64,000 nt of DNA from an uncultured Lachnospiraceae bacterium (GCA_947367855.1 CANBFE010000001.1:1-64000), one strand, 5' to 3'; counted from the first letter of the stretch, positions 45,726 to 54,326 are shown. The notes: generated by a model from the letters alone, not told the origin. Translations and numbers: made by a program.

Positions 45726-46137
45726 CACCAATATCGTGTTGGATGTCCTTTTGAAGCGTGAGCCATTTTACCAGGCCGCAGTGAAAGTAATGAATCTGGC
45801 ACAATATGATGATATTCACGAATATGTGTCTGCTTCTGCAGTAACAGATATATATTACATTGCTTATAAACAGATAAAAGACAGAAAGCTGGTATTAGAC
45901 CTTATAAAAAGACTTCTTATGGTAGTATCTATAGCGGCAGTCACCGAACAGGAAATCAGAAATGCTCTGGAAACAGGATGGAGAGACTTTGAAGATGCCG
46001 TACAATATTCTGTCGCGCTGTTGAATGAAATGGAAGGACTTGTCACAAGAAATCCTGAGGATTATGAAAGAGCGGGTATAGAAATCTGGTCTCCGCAGCA
46101 AGTATTGAGCGTGTATGAGGATAAGAGACGAGAATAA
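45709..46137 (+). CDS. PIN-domain toxin (VapC-like ribonuclease)
   Basis: The product is 142 aa. The PIN acidic residues are visible in MKLLIDTNIVLDVLL (first Asp), in the SASAVTDIYYI helix and in DFEDAVQY. It would cleave RNA unless bound by the antitoxin encoded upstream. The stop codon overlaps the ATG of the nucleotidyltransferase gene (TAATG). The frame is intact, so the pair could still be active. Confidence 0.85.
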   Translation: MKLLIDTNIVLDVLLKREPFYQAAVKVMNLAQYDDIHEYVSASAVTDIYYIAYKQIKDRKLVLDLIKRLLMVVSIAAVTEQEIRNALETGWRDFEDAVQYSVALLNEMEGLVTRNPEDYERAGIEIWSPQQVLSVYEDKRRE

Positions 46138-46481
46138 TGCCCACAAGCGAAATCCGGGAATTGACAAACCATTTTGTGGAACAGCTTCTACCTGTCCGAA
46201 TCTATTTATTTGGTTCCTTTGCAGACAGCACTTATACTGAGGAAAGCGATTTTGATTTCTATATCATAGTACATGATACTGTATCAGATATTCCCGCAGA
46301 AACTACAAAAGCATACAAATTAATCCGCAAAGTGAAGCGGCGTCCTGTGGATATTGTTGTAGGAACCGTAAGCCGTTTTGAAGCCAGGAAAGAAATTCCA
46401 TCCATAGAAAACGAGGTGTACAGAAAAGGGGTGCTTTTGTATGACGCAGAACTCACAGAGCAGTATGCAGGTGAAATATAG
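46137..46481 (+). CDS. MNT-type nucleotidyltransferase domain protein
   Basis: The product is 114 aa. The minimal nucleotidyltransferase signature GSFADSTYTEESDFDF gives the GS and DxD metal site. Such proteins are usually antitoxins that AMPylate a HEPN-domain ribonuclease toxin, but no HEPN gene follows. A shorter copy of this gene is at 56620-56820. Confidence 0.8.
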   Translation: MPTSEIRELTNHFVEQLLPVRIYLFGSFADSTYTEESDFDFYIIVHDTVSDIPAETTKAYKLIRKVKRRPVDIVVGTVSRFEARKEIPSIENEVYRKGVLLYDAELTEQYAGEI

Positions 46482-46510
46482 CTGTAACTGAAGTCGAGAG
46501 GAGATCGTCA

Positions 46511-46702
46511 ATGGAGACTCTTGTCTTTCCGATGGAGGAACAGGAGGCGGAAAAGGCAGATATCGAGTCGGCAGTGCATTCATTGGTTGGAGCGATTCCT
46601 GCCACAGATATGTCGTTGAAGGAGACGCGGGAAGAAAGGCGGCTCAACTATACAGAAAAAGGGATAGAGGGATGGCTGAAAACACACCGAAACGAAAGAT
46701 AA
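46511..46702 (+). pseudogene. Truncated tandem copy of the antitoxin
   Basis: Sixty-three codons match residues 29-75 of the antitoxin at 45489 (LVFPMEEQEAEKADIE, GAIPATDMSL), then read out of frame into the Rpn gene. The ribosome site and ATG are kept while about 80 bp of N-terminal coding sequence is deleted. No PIN toxin follows this copy. Confidence 0.75.
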
Positions 46703-47388
46703 GGGACAGCGTGTTCACCAACCTGTTTCAAGAGAAAAAGTATCTGCTGCAACTTTATAAAGCCCTGCATCCAGAGGACGGAGAGGCAACGGAGGATGAA
46801 ATTGCAGATATCACACTCAAGCTTTCAGGAGGACGAACCAGAACCTGTATGGGAGCAAAAAGGTAAAGATGCCGAAGCCGGAACTGTATGTGATATTTAC
46901 AGGAGAAAGAAAAACAATTCCGGATATAATATCACTGTCAAAGGACTTTTTTAATGGAACCAGAATTTCCATTGATGCGGAAATCAAAGTATTATATCAG
47001 GAGAATGAAGCAGACATTATCGGGCAGTATATTATTTTCTGCAAGGTCTATCGGGAGCAGAGAAAATGCTATGGCAATACCAGAGAGGCGGTTACGGAAA
47101 CAATCCGTATCTGCAAGGACAGAAACGTGCTGAAAGAGTATCTGGAAAGCAGGGAAAAGGAGGTTAAAGCCTTGCAGGCAAGGCTTTGATATAATGATGA
47201 CATTATTTGATGATGAACAGATTTACAAGGCTTTTGAGAATGACATTAAACAGGAAACAGCTAAAAACAAAGCAATTTTTATGATACAAAAAGGGAAAAT
47301 TGACATAGACGAGATTGCCGAGTATTTCCCGGAGCTGTCTGAGGAAGACCGAAAGGAAATTGAATCTCAGATTTTACAGCAGGTCTAG
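46672..47388 (+). pseudogene. Rpn-family nuclease pseudogene, copy A
   Basis: Three fragments in different frames cover an Rpn-type protein. The first (46672-46866) is MAENTPKRKIRDSVFTNLF to DITLK. An internal deletion with frame change follows. The second reads NQNLYGSKKVKMPKPELYVIF from about 46830 to 47189, and the third is 47194-47388 (MMTLFDDEQIYKAF to EIESQILQQV). Between the last two lies a perfect 10-bp inverted repeat (47164-47185 region) with a 2-nt centre that breaks the frame. The nuclease core is lost, so it is inactive. Confidence 0.8.
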
Positions 47389-47534
47389 CAGAATCGTTCC
47401 GTGGCGCTCCGCCCTTTTTGCGGCGACGCTACGGCGACACTTTTTGTAAGGGTAAAATCAGCGAAGCGGTTCTCAGACTGGACTTCCAGGGGGATAAAGC
47501 TGCGTAAAAATGTTTGAAAAAGCCGGGAAAAGGT

Positions 47535-47557
47535 GTTCGAATCCTGTCACCCCGATT
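47535..47557 (+). repeat. Attachment-site copy 2
   Basis: Identical over 23 bp to 44687-44709. With copy 1 it brackets a 2.8-kb remnant island. The integrase fragment to its right ends inside this copy. Confidence 0.85.
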
Positions 47558-48050
47558 GACGTATTATAGCCGCAAATCCAAGATTTTCTATTAAAATCAA
47601 GGGTTTGCGGCTATTTTTTCTTGGTGTTTTATAACATAAACTTATGATGTATTTATGGGTATTTATGAAAAATCTTGTCATGAATCTTGTCATGGAATCT
47701 GTTAAGAAAAGAGGGCATTCCGCCGCCGCCCTTTTCGCCTGTTCTTCTTTGTCCATCATGGAATGTCGATATACAGATTTCATGACATAATCCGTCTCCC
47801 ATCCGCCCATTCTCAGTATGTCCGCTTCCGGCACCCCAAGAGAGGACATCTGCGATGCAAAATAGTGCCGAAGCTTGCGGAGGGGAAATTTGGGGATTCC
47901 AAGCTTAACCTCTATCCGCTCCAGGCACTTCGTAATGGAGCCTGGGTGACCCTTATAGACATATCCCTGCTCCTTGATTTTTTCTGCCAGTTCAGCTGGC
48001 TTGCGTGCCACAATTTGATACAATGCACCCAAGCGTGAGTTTGGGTGCAT
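47547..48050 (-). pseudogene. Truncated site-specific tyrosine recombinase
   Basis: The frame encodes the C-terminal catalytic domain: KFPLRKLRHYFASQMSSLG, MGGWETDYVMKSVYRH with the catalytic Tyr. It then runs through the tRNA-derived repeat to its stop, as is normal for integrases next to their attachment site. The N-terminal two thirds are absent. The apparent ATG lies within a terminator hairpin (48022-48056), so the start is not genuine. Confidence 0.8.
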
Positions 48051-48056
48051 TTTTTA
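48022..48056 (+). terminator. Rho-independent terminator at the integrase breakpoint
   Basis: AATGCACCCAA (48022-48032) and TTGGGTGCATT (48041-48051) form an 11-bp perfect stem with an 8-nt loop, followed by Ts. No plus-strand gene ends here, which suggests it was left behind by a deletion or insertion that cut the integrase gene. Confidence 0.75.
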
Positions 48057-48124
48057 ACGATAGGAATTTTAGGCATCTATCGGAAAAATATCCGCAGGCG
48101 TATGAAAATATCACAACACAAAGG

Positions 48125-49027
48125 TCAGGCAGGCTGATTTTTTTTGTATATCAGTGGTGGCATTCCATAATATTTCTTGAAAGTTTCGCAGTAATAGCTT
48201 GCCCCGCTAAAACCGTATTCATAGGCTATGTCAGCGATGCTGCTGTTTGAGTCAAGTAGCGTGGAAAGGCTTTTCCGCAGCCTGAGCTTCGTGGTATAAG
48301 TGATAGGAGTATCGCGCAGATACTTTTTAAAGAGCAGGGAACATTTACTTTTACAGCAGGCGCCGGACAGGGCGATATCTGCCAGAGTGATGTGTTCCAT
48401 GTAGTGTTCTTCTATGTAGGTCATCATGCTTCTGAGGGAAGACAGGTCGGTAGATTCCGGTTTCCGGGTCTGGCTTCCGATATCAAGATTTTCATACAAT
48501 ATTTTCATGAGCATAAAATAATCTTCCATCAATTCAAAATAGGATAACGGTTCTGCGGGGACTTTGCCAAAAGAATCATAAATCTCATCCAGTTTTTCCA
48601 TGACGGATGCCATCCAGCCATTACGGCTAAGATACAGGTAAGGGTATGCTGAATTTTCAGTGACAGCCTCAATATAGGTCTGATAAAACCAATCGTTCAC
48701 CTGCAATAATTCCGGGGAGAGCAGGATGCAGACAAATTCACATTCGTTATGTTCCGCAGAAAAGCCATAATGGAGCTGATAGCTGTTTACCATGATCCCG
48801 CTGCCTTCCTCCAGTTCAATCAGCCGGCCGTTTACATTATAGGTCATAGTTCCCCTTTTTATCAGAATAAACTCCAGATCCTTGTGCCAGTGGCTGACGG
48901 AAGAATAGTCCGGATAGGAGGAAAGGAGTCCATATACCACATAGGCAGGGAACAGAGGGTTATTATATGCAACCGTTTCAGAAGAATCCGAATTGAACAC
49001 GGAGCAGTATTTTGTGTTGTTATCCAT
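48125..49027 (-). CDS. AraC-family transcriptional regulator
   Basis: The product is 300 aa. An N-terminal cupin-like sensor (SVSHWHKDLEFILIKRG, GSGIMVNSYQLHYGF) precedes two helix-turn-helix motifs (ITLADIALSGACCKSKCSLLFKKYL; SIADIAYEYGFSGASYYCETFKKYYGMPP). Such proteins usually sense a sugar or small metabolite. It is divergent from the MATE exporter gene, with dyad repeats between them, and probably controls it. Confidence 0.9.
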   Translation of the reverse strand: MDNNTKYCSVFNSDSSETVAYNNPLFPAYVVYGLLSSYPDYSSVSHWHKDLEFILIKRGTMTYNVNGRLIELEEGSGIMVNSYQLHYGFSAEHNECEFVCILLSPELLQVNDWFYQTYIEAVTENSAYPYLYLSRNGWMASVMEKLDEIYDSFGKVPAEPLSYFELMEDYFMLMKILYENLDIGSQTRKPESTDLSSLRSMMTYIEEHYMEHITLADIALSGACCKSKCSLLFKKYLRDTPITYTTKLRLRKSLSTLLDSNSSIADIAYEYGFSGASYYCETFKKYYGMPPLIYKKNQPA

Positions 49028-49095
49028 AAAATCACCTCATAAATGGAAGATTGTTATATAAAAATAGAGGATACTGGATGATTTTAATGCAAAAA

Positions 49096-49165
49096 CCTGA
49101 TATTGTCAAACAATAGAATCCTCGATTCGCGAGTCTTCTATTGTCATGAATAAAAAAATATCAGG
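49096..49165. promoter_or_regulatory. Nested dyads between AraC and MATE genes
   Basis: CCTGATATT (49096-49104) pairs with AATATCAGG (49157-49165). Inside, ACAATAGAA (49110-49118) pairs with TTCTATTGT (49136-49144) and CTCG with CGAG at the centre. This layered symmetry in a divergent promoter region is likely a regulator-binding or transcript-folding element. Confidence 0.5.
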
Positions 49166-49176
49166 CGGATGGAAAG

Positions 49177-50538
49177 ATGAAAGAGAAAAAATCGTATGAT
49201 TTTACAAAAAAGCTGTTGACGCTTGTGTTTCCCATTGCTTTCCAGCAGTTCATGTTGGCGCTGGTCAGTGCGTCTGACGCACTTATGCTCGGTATGCTGA
49301 CGCAGGATTCCCTGTCGGCGGTATCCCTTGCAAGCCAGGTTACATTTGTTGAAAATTTATTTTTCATGGCCATGACGATAGGGCTTTCCATGTTCGCTGC
49401 CCAGTATTGGGGCAAGGGAGATAAAGTGGCCGTTGAACGGATTTTTGCCTATGTCATGAAAGTTACCGCAGCTGTTTCGTTTTTGTTTTTCCTTGCGGGA
49501 ATGTGCGTTCCGGGATCTTTAATGCGTGTATTTACCAACGAGCTGCCACTGATTGAAGGCGGCAGGGTTTACCTGCGGACGGTCTCCCTGGCGTTCTTGC
49601 TGACAGGTATCTCACAGGTGTATCTCTGCATATTGAAGAACACGGGCAAAGCGGCAAAATCCAGCGTGATCAGTTCTGTAAGTGTGGTGGTCAATATCAT
49701 ATTGAACGCAATCCTTATCTTTGGCTGGTTTGGATTACCCCAAATGGGAATTGCGGGTGCGGCGCTGGCCACGGTGATTGCCAGAGTGATAGAGGTGGCG
49801 TGGTGTATTTTTGAAACCGTAAAAAAAGACAGCGCTAAGCTGAGGGTATGCCACATCATGCACAATGACAAACGATTGCGGCACGATTTTTGGAAATATT
49901 CTTCTCCCGTTCTTGGCAACGAGATTGTCTGGGGCGTGGGCTTTACCATGTATTCCGTTATCATGGGGCATCTTGGGTCGGACGCCGTCGCGGCCAATTC
50001 GATTGCCAATATTGTGAAAAACCTTGTTGCATGCTTCTGCCTGGGACTTGGGAGCGGCGGAGGGATCATGGTTGGCAATGAACTGGGCGCTGGCAGGCTG
50101 GATAAGGCAAAAGAATATGGAGGCAGGCTGTGCAGATTGTCTGTGCTGTGCGGTGTAGCATCAGGAATCGTGCTGCTTGCCTTAAGCCCTCTGATCCTCG
50201 CGGTAACGGATTTAAGTGTTACTGCAAATGCATATCTCAAATGGATGCTTGTCATGTGTTCCTACTACATGGTGGGAAAGTCTGTGAACGGGACGACAAT
50301 TGCAGGTATTTTTTGTGCAGGAGGGGATTCCAAATTCGGTTTTCTGTGTGATACAGTGACCATGTGGTGTATTACCGTGCCGCTTGGATTTCTGACGGCA
50401 TTTATGCTGAAACTTCCAGTGCTGGCTGTATATTTTATTGTCAATCTGGATGAGATTGTAAAGCTTCCGGCAGTGTATCGTCATTATAAAAAATATAAAT
50501 GGGTCAAAGACCTTACGGTGTGTAATGGAGCGGAATGA
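49177..50538 (+). CDS. MATE-family efflux transporter
   Basis: The product is 453 aa with twelve predicted membrane helices in two repeated halves. Each half starts with a segment like FPIAFQQFMLALVSASDALMLG (first) and YSSPVLGNEIVWGVGFTMYSVIMGHLG (second). MATE proteins export small cations, drugs or metabolites by Na+ or H+ antiport. It is the first gene of a same-strand run with five acetyltransferases, so acetylated products are a plausible substrate, by inference. Confidence 0.9.
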   Translation: MKEKKSYDFTKKLLTLVFPIAFQQFMLALVSASDALMLGMLTQDSLSAVSLASQVTFVENLFFMAMTIGLSMFAAQYWGKGDKVAVERIFAYVMKVTAAVSFLFFLAGMCVPGSLMRVFTNELPLIEGGRVYLRTVSLAFLLTGISQVYLCILKNTGKAAKSSVISSVSVVVNIILNAILIFGWFGLPQMGIAGAALATVIARVIEVAWCIFETVKKDSAKLRVCHIMHNDKRLRHDFWKYSSPVLGNEIVWGVGFTMYSVIMGHLGSDAVAANSIANIVKNLVACFCLGLGSGGGIMVGNELGAGRLDKAKEYGGRLCRLSVLCGVASGIVLLALSPLILAVTDLSVTANAYLKWMLVMCSYYMVGKSVNGTTIAGIFCAGGDSKFGFLCDTVTMWCITVPLGFLTAFMLKLPVLAVYFIVNLDEIVKLPAVYRHYKKYKWVKDLTVCNGAE

Positions 50539-50605
50539 AAATTTAAAAAAGGATACAGATTGAAATTGCGGTAATATAAAACAGTGAAAACGGAGGATAA
50601 TGAAA

Positions 50606-51229
50606 ATGACAGAACAGGAAAAAATGAAGAACGGCTATTTATGGGGGGATGACGAGGAGAATATGGCACTGCAGGCGCAGGCAAAAAAGCTTGTGCGGCA
50701 GTTCAACGCATTACCGCCGGAGGACATGGACGGACGGGCTGCGCTCCTTCCTGAACTGTTCGGAGAGGTCGGGAAAAATGTCTGGATTGTGCCACCGCTT
50801 ACGGTTGCGGTTGGTAAATACGTTTCGATTGGAGACGGCACTTATGCAAACATGAACCTGACCTTGATTGATGACTGGAAAATTACGATAGGGAAAAATG
50901 TCCTGATTGGCCCTAATGTGACGTTGTGTACAACTGGGCATCCCGTTCATCCGAAGCACCGGGCAGATGGTATGTATTCCTTCCCTGTCACGATTGGCGA
51001 TAATGTGTGGATCGGTGCAAACGTGGTTGTCCTGCCGGGGGTTACAATCGGGGAAAATTCCGTAATCGGGGCGGGGTCAGTGGTGACGAAGGATATACCG
51101 GCAAATGTGATAGCATTCGGCAGTCCCTGTAAGGTATACCGGGAAATCAATGAGCATGACGAGGAATATTATTTTAAAGACAGGCGGTTCGATGACCAGC
51201 CTGAAAATGAATGTATGGAGGAACAGTGA
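50606..51229 (+). CDS. Maltose/galactoside-type O-acetyltransferase, paralogue 1
   Basis: The product is 207 aa; the ATG at 50606 has GGAGG 9 bases upstream, while the one at 50600 is too close. The Mac-type N-terminal domain (MTEQEKMKNGYLW) is followed by a left-handed beta-helix of hexapeptide repeats. The catalytic His is in TTGHPVHPKHRADG and the late repeats read VWIGANVVVLPGVTIG and GAGSVVTKDIPANV. It transfers acetyl from acetyl-CoA to a sugar hydroxyl. First of five tandem paralogues. Confidence 0.9.
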   Translation: MTEQEKMKNGYLWGDDEENMALQAQAKKLVRQFNALPPEDMDGRAALLPELFGEVGKNVWIVPPLTVAVGKYVSIGDGTYANMNLTLIDDWKITIGKNVLIGPNVTLCTTGHPVHPKHRADGMYSFPVTIGDNVWIGANVVVLPGVTIGENSVIGAGSVVTKDIPANVIAFGSPCKVYREINEHDEEYYFKDRRFDDQPENECMEEQ

Positions 51230-51231
51230 AA

Positions 51232-51869
51232 ATGGATATGACGAACAGACAGCGCCGGGATGCAGGACTGGCTTATATTTCAGATGATACGGTTTTTGAG
51301 GAACAGCTTGTATGCAGGAAAATCCTGCAGAAACTGAATTTTATGGATCGTTCGGATTTTGCAGGGATCAGGGAGACGGTAAAAGAACTTTTCGGGAAGT
51401 CCGAGGACGCTTTTGTGAACCCGCCGTTTTACTGCGATTATGGGAAGCACATCGAGGTGGGAAAGAATTTCTTTGCAAATTATAACTGTACGTTTTTAGC
51501 TGTGGCAAAAATCAAGATAGGCGATAACTGCCAGATGGCTCCCAATGTGGCAATCTACACGGCAGGGCATCCCGTTCATCCGGTCAGCCGCAAAATTCGG
51601 CATATGAGTATGGCAGGGAAGTGACAGTAGGGGATAACGTATGGTTTGGGGGAAACACGGTGGTATGCCCCGGCGTACACATAGGGGATAACGTGGTGAT
51701 CGGTGCCGGCAGCGTGGTGACAAGGGATATCCCGGACTGGTGCATCGCGGCAGGCAATCCATGCAGGGTTATCCGGAAGATTACGGAAAAGGACAGACGG
51801 AAACTGTTCCGTGACGAGGAGATAGACGGGGAGGCATGGCAGGATATCCTGGAGCGGATGGATTTTTAG
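51232..51869 (+). pseudogene. Maltose/galactoside-type O-acetyltransferase, paralogue 2, frameshifted
   Basis: Frame 1 (51232-51624) gives the N-terminal domain and the active-site TAGHPVHPVSRK, then goes out of frame. Frame 2 (51621-51869) gives VGDNVWFGGNTVVCPG through DIPDWCIAAGNPCRVIRK. The frames can be joined by adding one A to the AAAA run near 51590, which gives NSAYEYGREVTVGDN. A single-base homopolymer deletion is thus the only lesion; it could be recent or a sequencing error. Confidence 0.8.
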
Positions 51870-51888
51870 GCTGAAAGGGTGGAAGGAT

Positions 51889-51992
51889 ATGTTTGCAGAT
51901 TATCATGTACATATGGAATTCAGCGACGCGACGATTCGGTATATCCCATGGAACAGGTTGTCAGGGATGCCATAGACAGGGGAATGGATGAA
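51889..51992 (+). pseudogene. PHP-domain histidinol-phosphatase fragment
   Basis: The start MFADYHVHMEFSD and, after a frame slip, YPMEQVVRDAIDRGMDE match the N-terminus of PHP-type histidinol phosphatases (HisK/HisJ). The first metal motif HVH is present. Only about 35 residues remain before the next acetyltransferase gene, so this is a relic of a gene replaced during cluster growth. Confidence 0.6.
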
Positions 51993-52035
51993 ACAGATGG
52001 AAGACTGGTGGGCAGTTTTTGTTCAGGGAGGGAAT

Positions 52036-52674
52036 ATGACAGAAAGGGAACGTATGATTTCAGGGAAGCTATATAATCCGTATATGATTTCTGATAACCC
52101 GTGGGCCGAAATAAGGGCCGCCTGCAAAAAATTTAATGAATCTGATTTCTGGAGTGACAGAAGTGCATTAGATGAATTGAAAGGGCATTTTGCAGAGGTT
52201 GGAGAAGATATGGTCCTTACGCCTCCATTTTATTGTGACCATGGGGATAAGATTTATTTTGGAAAACATTTTTATGCGAATACAGGACTGACGATTCTGG
52301 ATGAAAATGCAGTGATTTTTGGAGATGATGTATTTCTTGGACCGCATGTCAGCATTTATACGGCGGGGCATCCGCTTTCCGCTGAAGTGAGAAATCTGGA
52401 ACTGGAATATGCAAGGGCGGTTAAAATTGGTGACAGTGTCTGGATTGGGGGAAATGTCGTTATTAATCCGGGCGTAACGATAGGGGATGATGTTGTAATC
52501 GGCTCTGGGTCAGTGGTAACAAAGGATATTCCCAGCCACGTCATAGCGGCAGGGGTTCCGTGTAAAGTGATAAGGGAAATTACGGAAGACGATATTATTT
52601 TTTGGAGGAAAGAGTTAGAAGGATATCAAAATGATGTGGCTTCCAGACAGAATGGGTTAATAGAAAATGCTTGA
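52036..52674 (+). CDS. Maltose/galactoside-type O-acetyltransferase, paralogue 3
   Basis: The product is 212 aa, starting at the ATG at 52036 behind GGGAGGG. The N-terminal MTERERMISGKLYNP domain, active-site YTAGHPLSAEVRN, and hexapeptide repeats VWIGGNVVINPGVTIG and GSGSVVTKDIPSHV are complete. The 17 C-terminal residues are unlike those of the other paralogues. Confidence 0.9.
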   Translation: MTERERMISGKLYNPYMISDNPWAEIRAACKKFNESDFWSDRSALDELKGHFAEVGEDMVLTPPFYCDHGDKIYFGKHFYANTGLTILDENAVIFGDDVFLGPHVSIYTAGHPLSAEVRNLELEYARAVKIGDSVWIGGNVVINPGVTIGDDVVIGSGSVVTKDIPSHVIAAGVPCKVIREITEDDIIFWRKELEGYQNDVASRQNGLIENA

Positions 52675-52679
52675 CGGCA

Positions 52680-52714
52680 ATTATTATAATGGTTATAATA
52701 AATATTATAATAAT
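52680..52714. promoter_or_regulatory. 11-bp perfect inverted repeat, likely ROK-regulator operator
   Basis: ATTATTATAAT (52680-52690) and ATTATAATAAT (52704-52714) are perfect complements with a 13-bp spacer, all A/T apart from GG. It lies immediately before the ribosome site of the ROK-like gene and would overlap its promoter, fitting autoregulation. Confidence 0.55.
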
Positions 52715-52731
52715 GTGGGGAGGCGATATTT

Positions 52732-53721
52732 ATGATGGATTCTGCCGGCGTAAAAAGGCAGAATATGGATTTGATCCGTCGTCTTTTGTGGCAGGGAAAA
52801 CAGCTTACAAAACTGGAAATTTCTAAGAGAACAGGCTTAAGTGTTGCTACTTGTAATACCCTTTTGAATGAATTGGAAAAAAATGGTGAGGTTTTAGGCG
52901 AGAAGTCGCAGATTAACGATGTTGGACGCGCTTCTGTTGTTTACCAATACAAGGAAGGATTTGAGAGTTATATCTGTGTTAGTTACCAGATGATTGCAGG
53001 AGTTAAGACTGTCCGGGTGGCTGTTACTTCCCCACTGGGGAATATTTTAGGGCATTATGAAAGGGATTTCCGGCATCTGGATTATATGGCTATTGAAGGA
53101 ATGATTGAAAAGGCATTGAAAAAGCATATGAATGCCGTAATGATTTTAGTGGGCACGCCAAGCATAGCGGAAAATGGAATTGTCCGTCACTGTGATATAG
53201 CAGAGATGGAGGAGGTTCCGCTGGTTCAGCTTTTGGAGCAGAGATTTGGGCTTCCGGTCCATATGGAGAATGATATCCATTATAAAGCCTACGGGTATTA
53301 TAAAAAGGAGGGGAGGGAGGATGACATTGTTACCCTCTGCTTTTTTCCGGCAAATGTTTTGCCGGGGACGGCCAGCGTTTATCATGGAACGGTTCTGAAA
53401 GGGCATAATCAGTTTGCGGGCATGGTCGGCTTTCTTCCTTATGAATTTGACAGGAAAGAGGAATTAAGGCTGTTATCCCCGGAAACGGCGCTGCCGATCA
53501 TCGTAAAGGCAGTGGCTTCTTTAATTGTGGCAGTAAATCCTTCCAGCATTCTTTTAGCGGGGGATCTGTTAGATGAGGAAAAGGCAGAACAGGTTTATTT
53601 GGGCTGCTTAAAATGGATTCCAAAAGAATATATGCCGGATTTCTGTTATACGGATGATATTGATTTATATTACCAGGAGGGTATGTACCAGAAAGCCCTT
53701 GACCAGAAAGGAGTTTTATAA
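52732..53721 (+). CDS. ROK-family-like transcriptional regulator
   Basis: The product is 329 aa with GGGGAGG 8 bases before the ATG. An N-terminal winged helix (LTKLEISKRTGLSVATCNTLLNELEKNG) is followed by a NagC/XylR-type ROK domain. The ROK kinase ATP motif (DxGGT) and the zinc-binding Cys cluster are not recognisable, so it is a pure regulator, possibly binding a sugar in the remaining cleft (ENDIHYKAYGYY). The stop codon is followed immediately by the next acetyltransferase ATG. This ties the acetyltransferase genes to sugar sensing. Confidence 0.78.
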   Translation: MMDSAGVKRQNMDLIRRLLWQGKQLTKLEISKRTGLSVATCNTLLNELEKNGEVLGEKSQINDVGRASVVYQYKEGFESYICVSYQMIAGVKTVRVAVTSPLGNILGHYERDFRHLDYMAIEGMIEKALKKHMNAVMILVGTPSIAENGIVRHCDIAEMEEVPLVQLLEQRFGLPVHMENDIHYKAYGYYKKEGREDDIVTLCFFPANVLPGTASVYHGTVLKGHNQFAGMVGFLPYEFDRKEELRLLSPETALPIIVKAVASLIVAVNPSSILLAGDLLDEEKAEQVYLGCLKWIPKEYMPDFCYTDDIDLYYQEGMYQKALDQKGVL

Positions 53722-54312
53722 ATGACAGAGAAAGAGAAGAGATCACGGGGCGAGCTGTATGACGCAAATTATAACCCGGAGATTGGGAAAGAACTGCTGG
53801 AATGTAAGGATAAGTGCTTCCGTTACAATCAAATACTGCCATCCCATGAGGAAGAACGGCATACGGCAATGGAAGCTATACTTGGGAAAACCGGGAAGCA
53901 ATTTACCATCAATGCCCCATTCTGGTGCGACTTTGGCTATAATATTGAAGTTGGCGAGAATTTTTATGCCAATCATGGGTGCATGATTCTGGATGGTGCA
54001 AAGGTAACATTTGGGGATAATGTATTTGTGGCTCCAAACTGTGGCTTCCATACTGCCGGTCATCCTCTGGATGTTGAACAGAGGAACCAGGGGCTGGAAT
54101 ATGCTTATCCGATCACGATTGGCGATAATGTCTGGATTGGGGCGGGCGTGACAGTGCTTCCTGGTGTGACCATTGGAAATAATGCGGTTATTGGGGCGGG
54201 AAGCGTGGTAAACAGGGATATTCCGGATGGAGTGGTTGCGGCAGGTAATCCGTGCAGGGTAATCCGCAGAATAACGGATGAGGACAGGGAAAAATACAAG
54301 ATCAGGCATTGA
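53722..54312 (+). CDS. Maltose/galactoside-type O-acetyltransferase, paralogue 4
   Basis: The product is 196 aa; AAAGGAG lies within the end of the ROK-like gene. MTEKEKRSRGELYDANY opens the Mac domain; HTAGHPLDVEQRNQG carries the catalytic His; VWIGAGVTVLPGVTIG and GAGSVVNRDIPDGVVAAGNP form the late helix coils. It is the closest of the five to classical maltose acetyltransferases in length and motifs. Confidence 0.92.
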   Translation: MTEKEKRSRGELYDANYNPEIGKELLECKDKCFRYNQILPSHEEERHTAMEAILGKTGKQFTINAPFWCDFGYNIEVGENFYANHGCMILDGAKVTFGDNVFVAPNCGFHTAGHPLDVEQRNQGLEYAYPITIGDNVWIGAGVTVLPGVTIGNNAVIGAGSVVNRDIPDGVVAAGNPCRVIRRITDEDREKYKIRH

Positions 54313-54326
54313 TTGGGAGGCGCATA

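Noticed and set aside
47388..47534. GC-rich stretch before attachment copy 2 as a gene or RNA
   Set aside because: No reading frame, promoter or stable conserved structure is evident.
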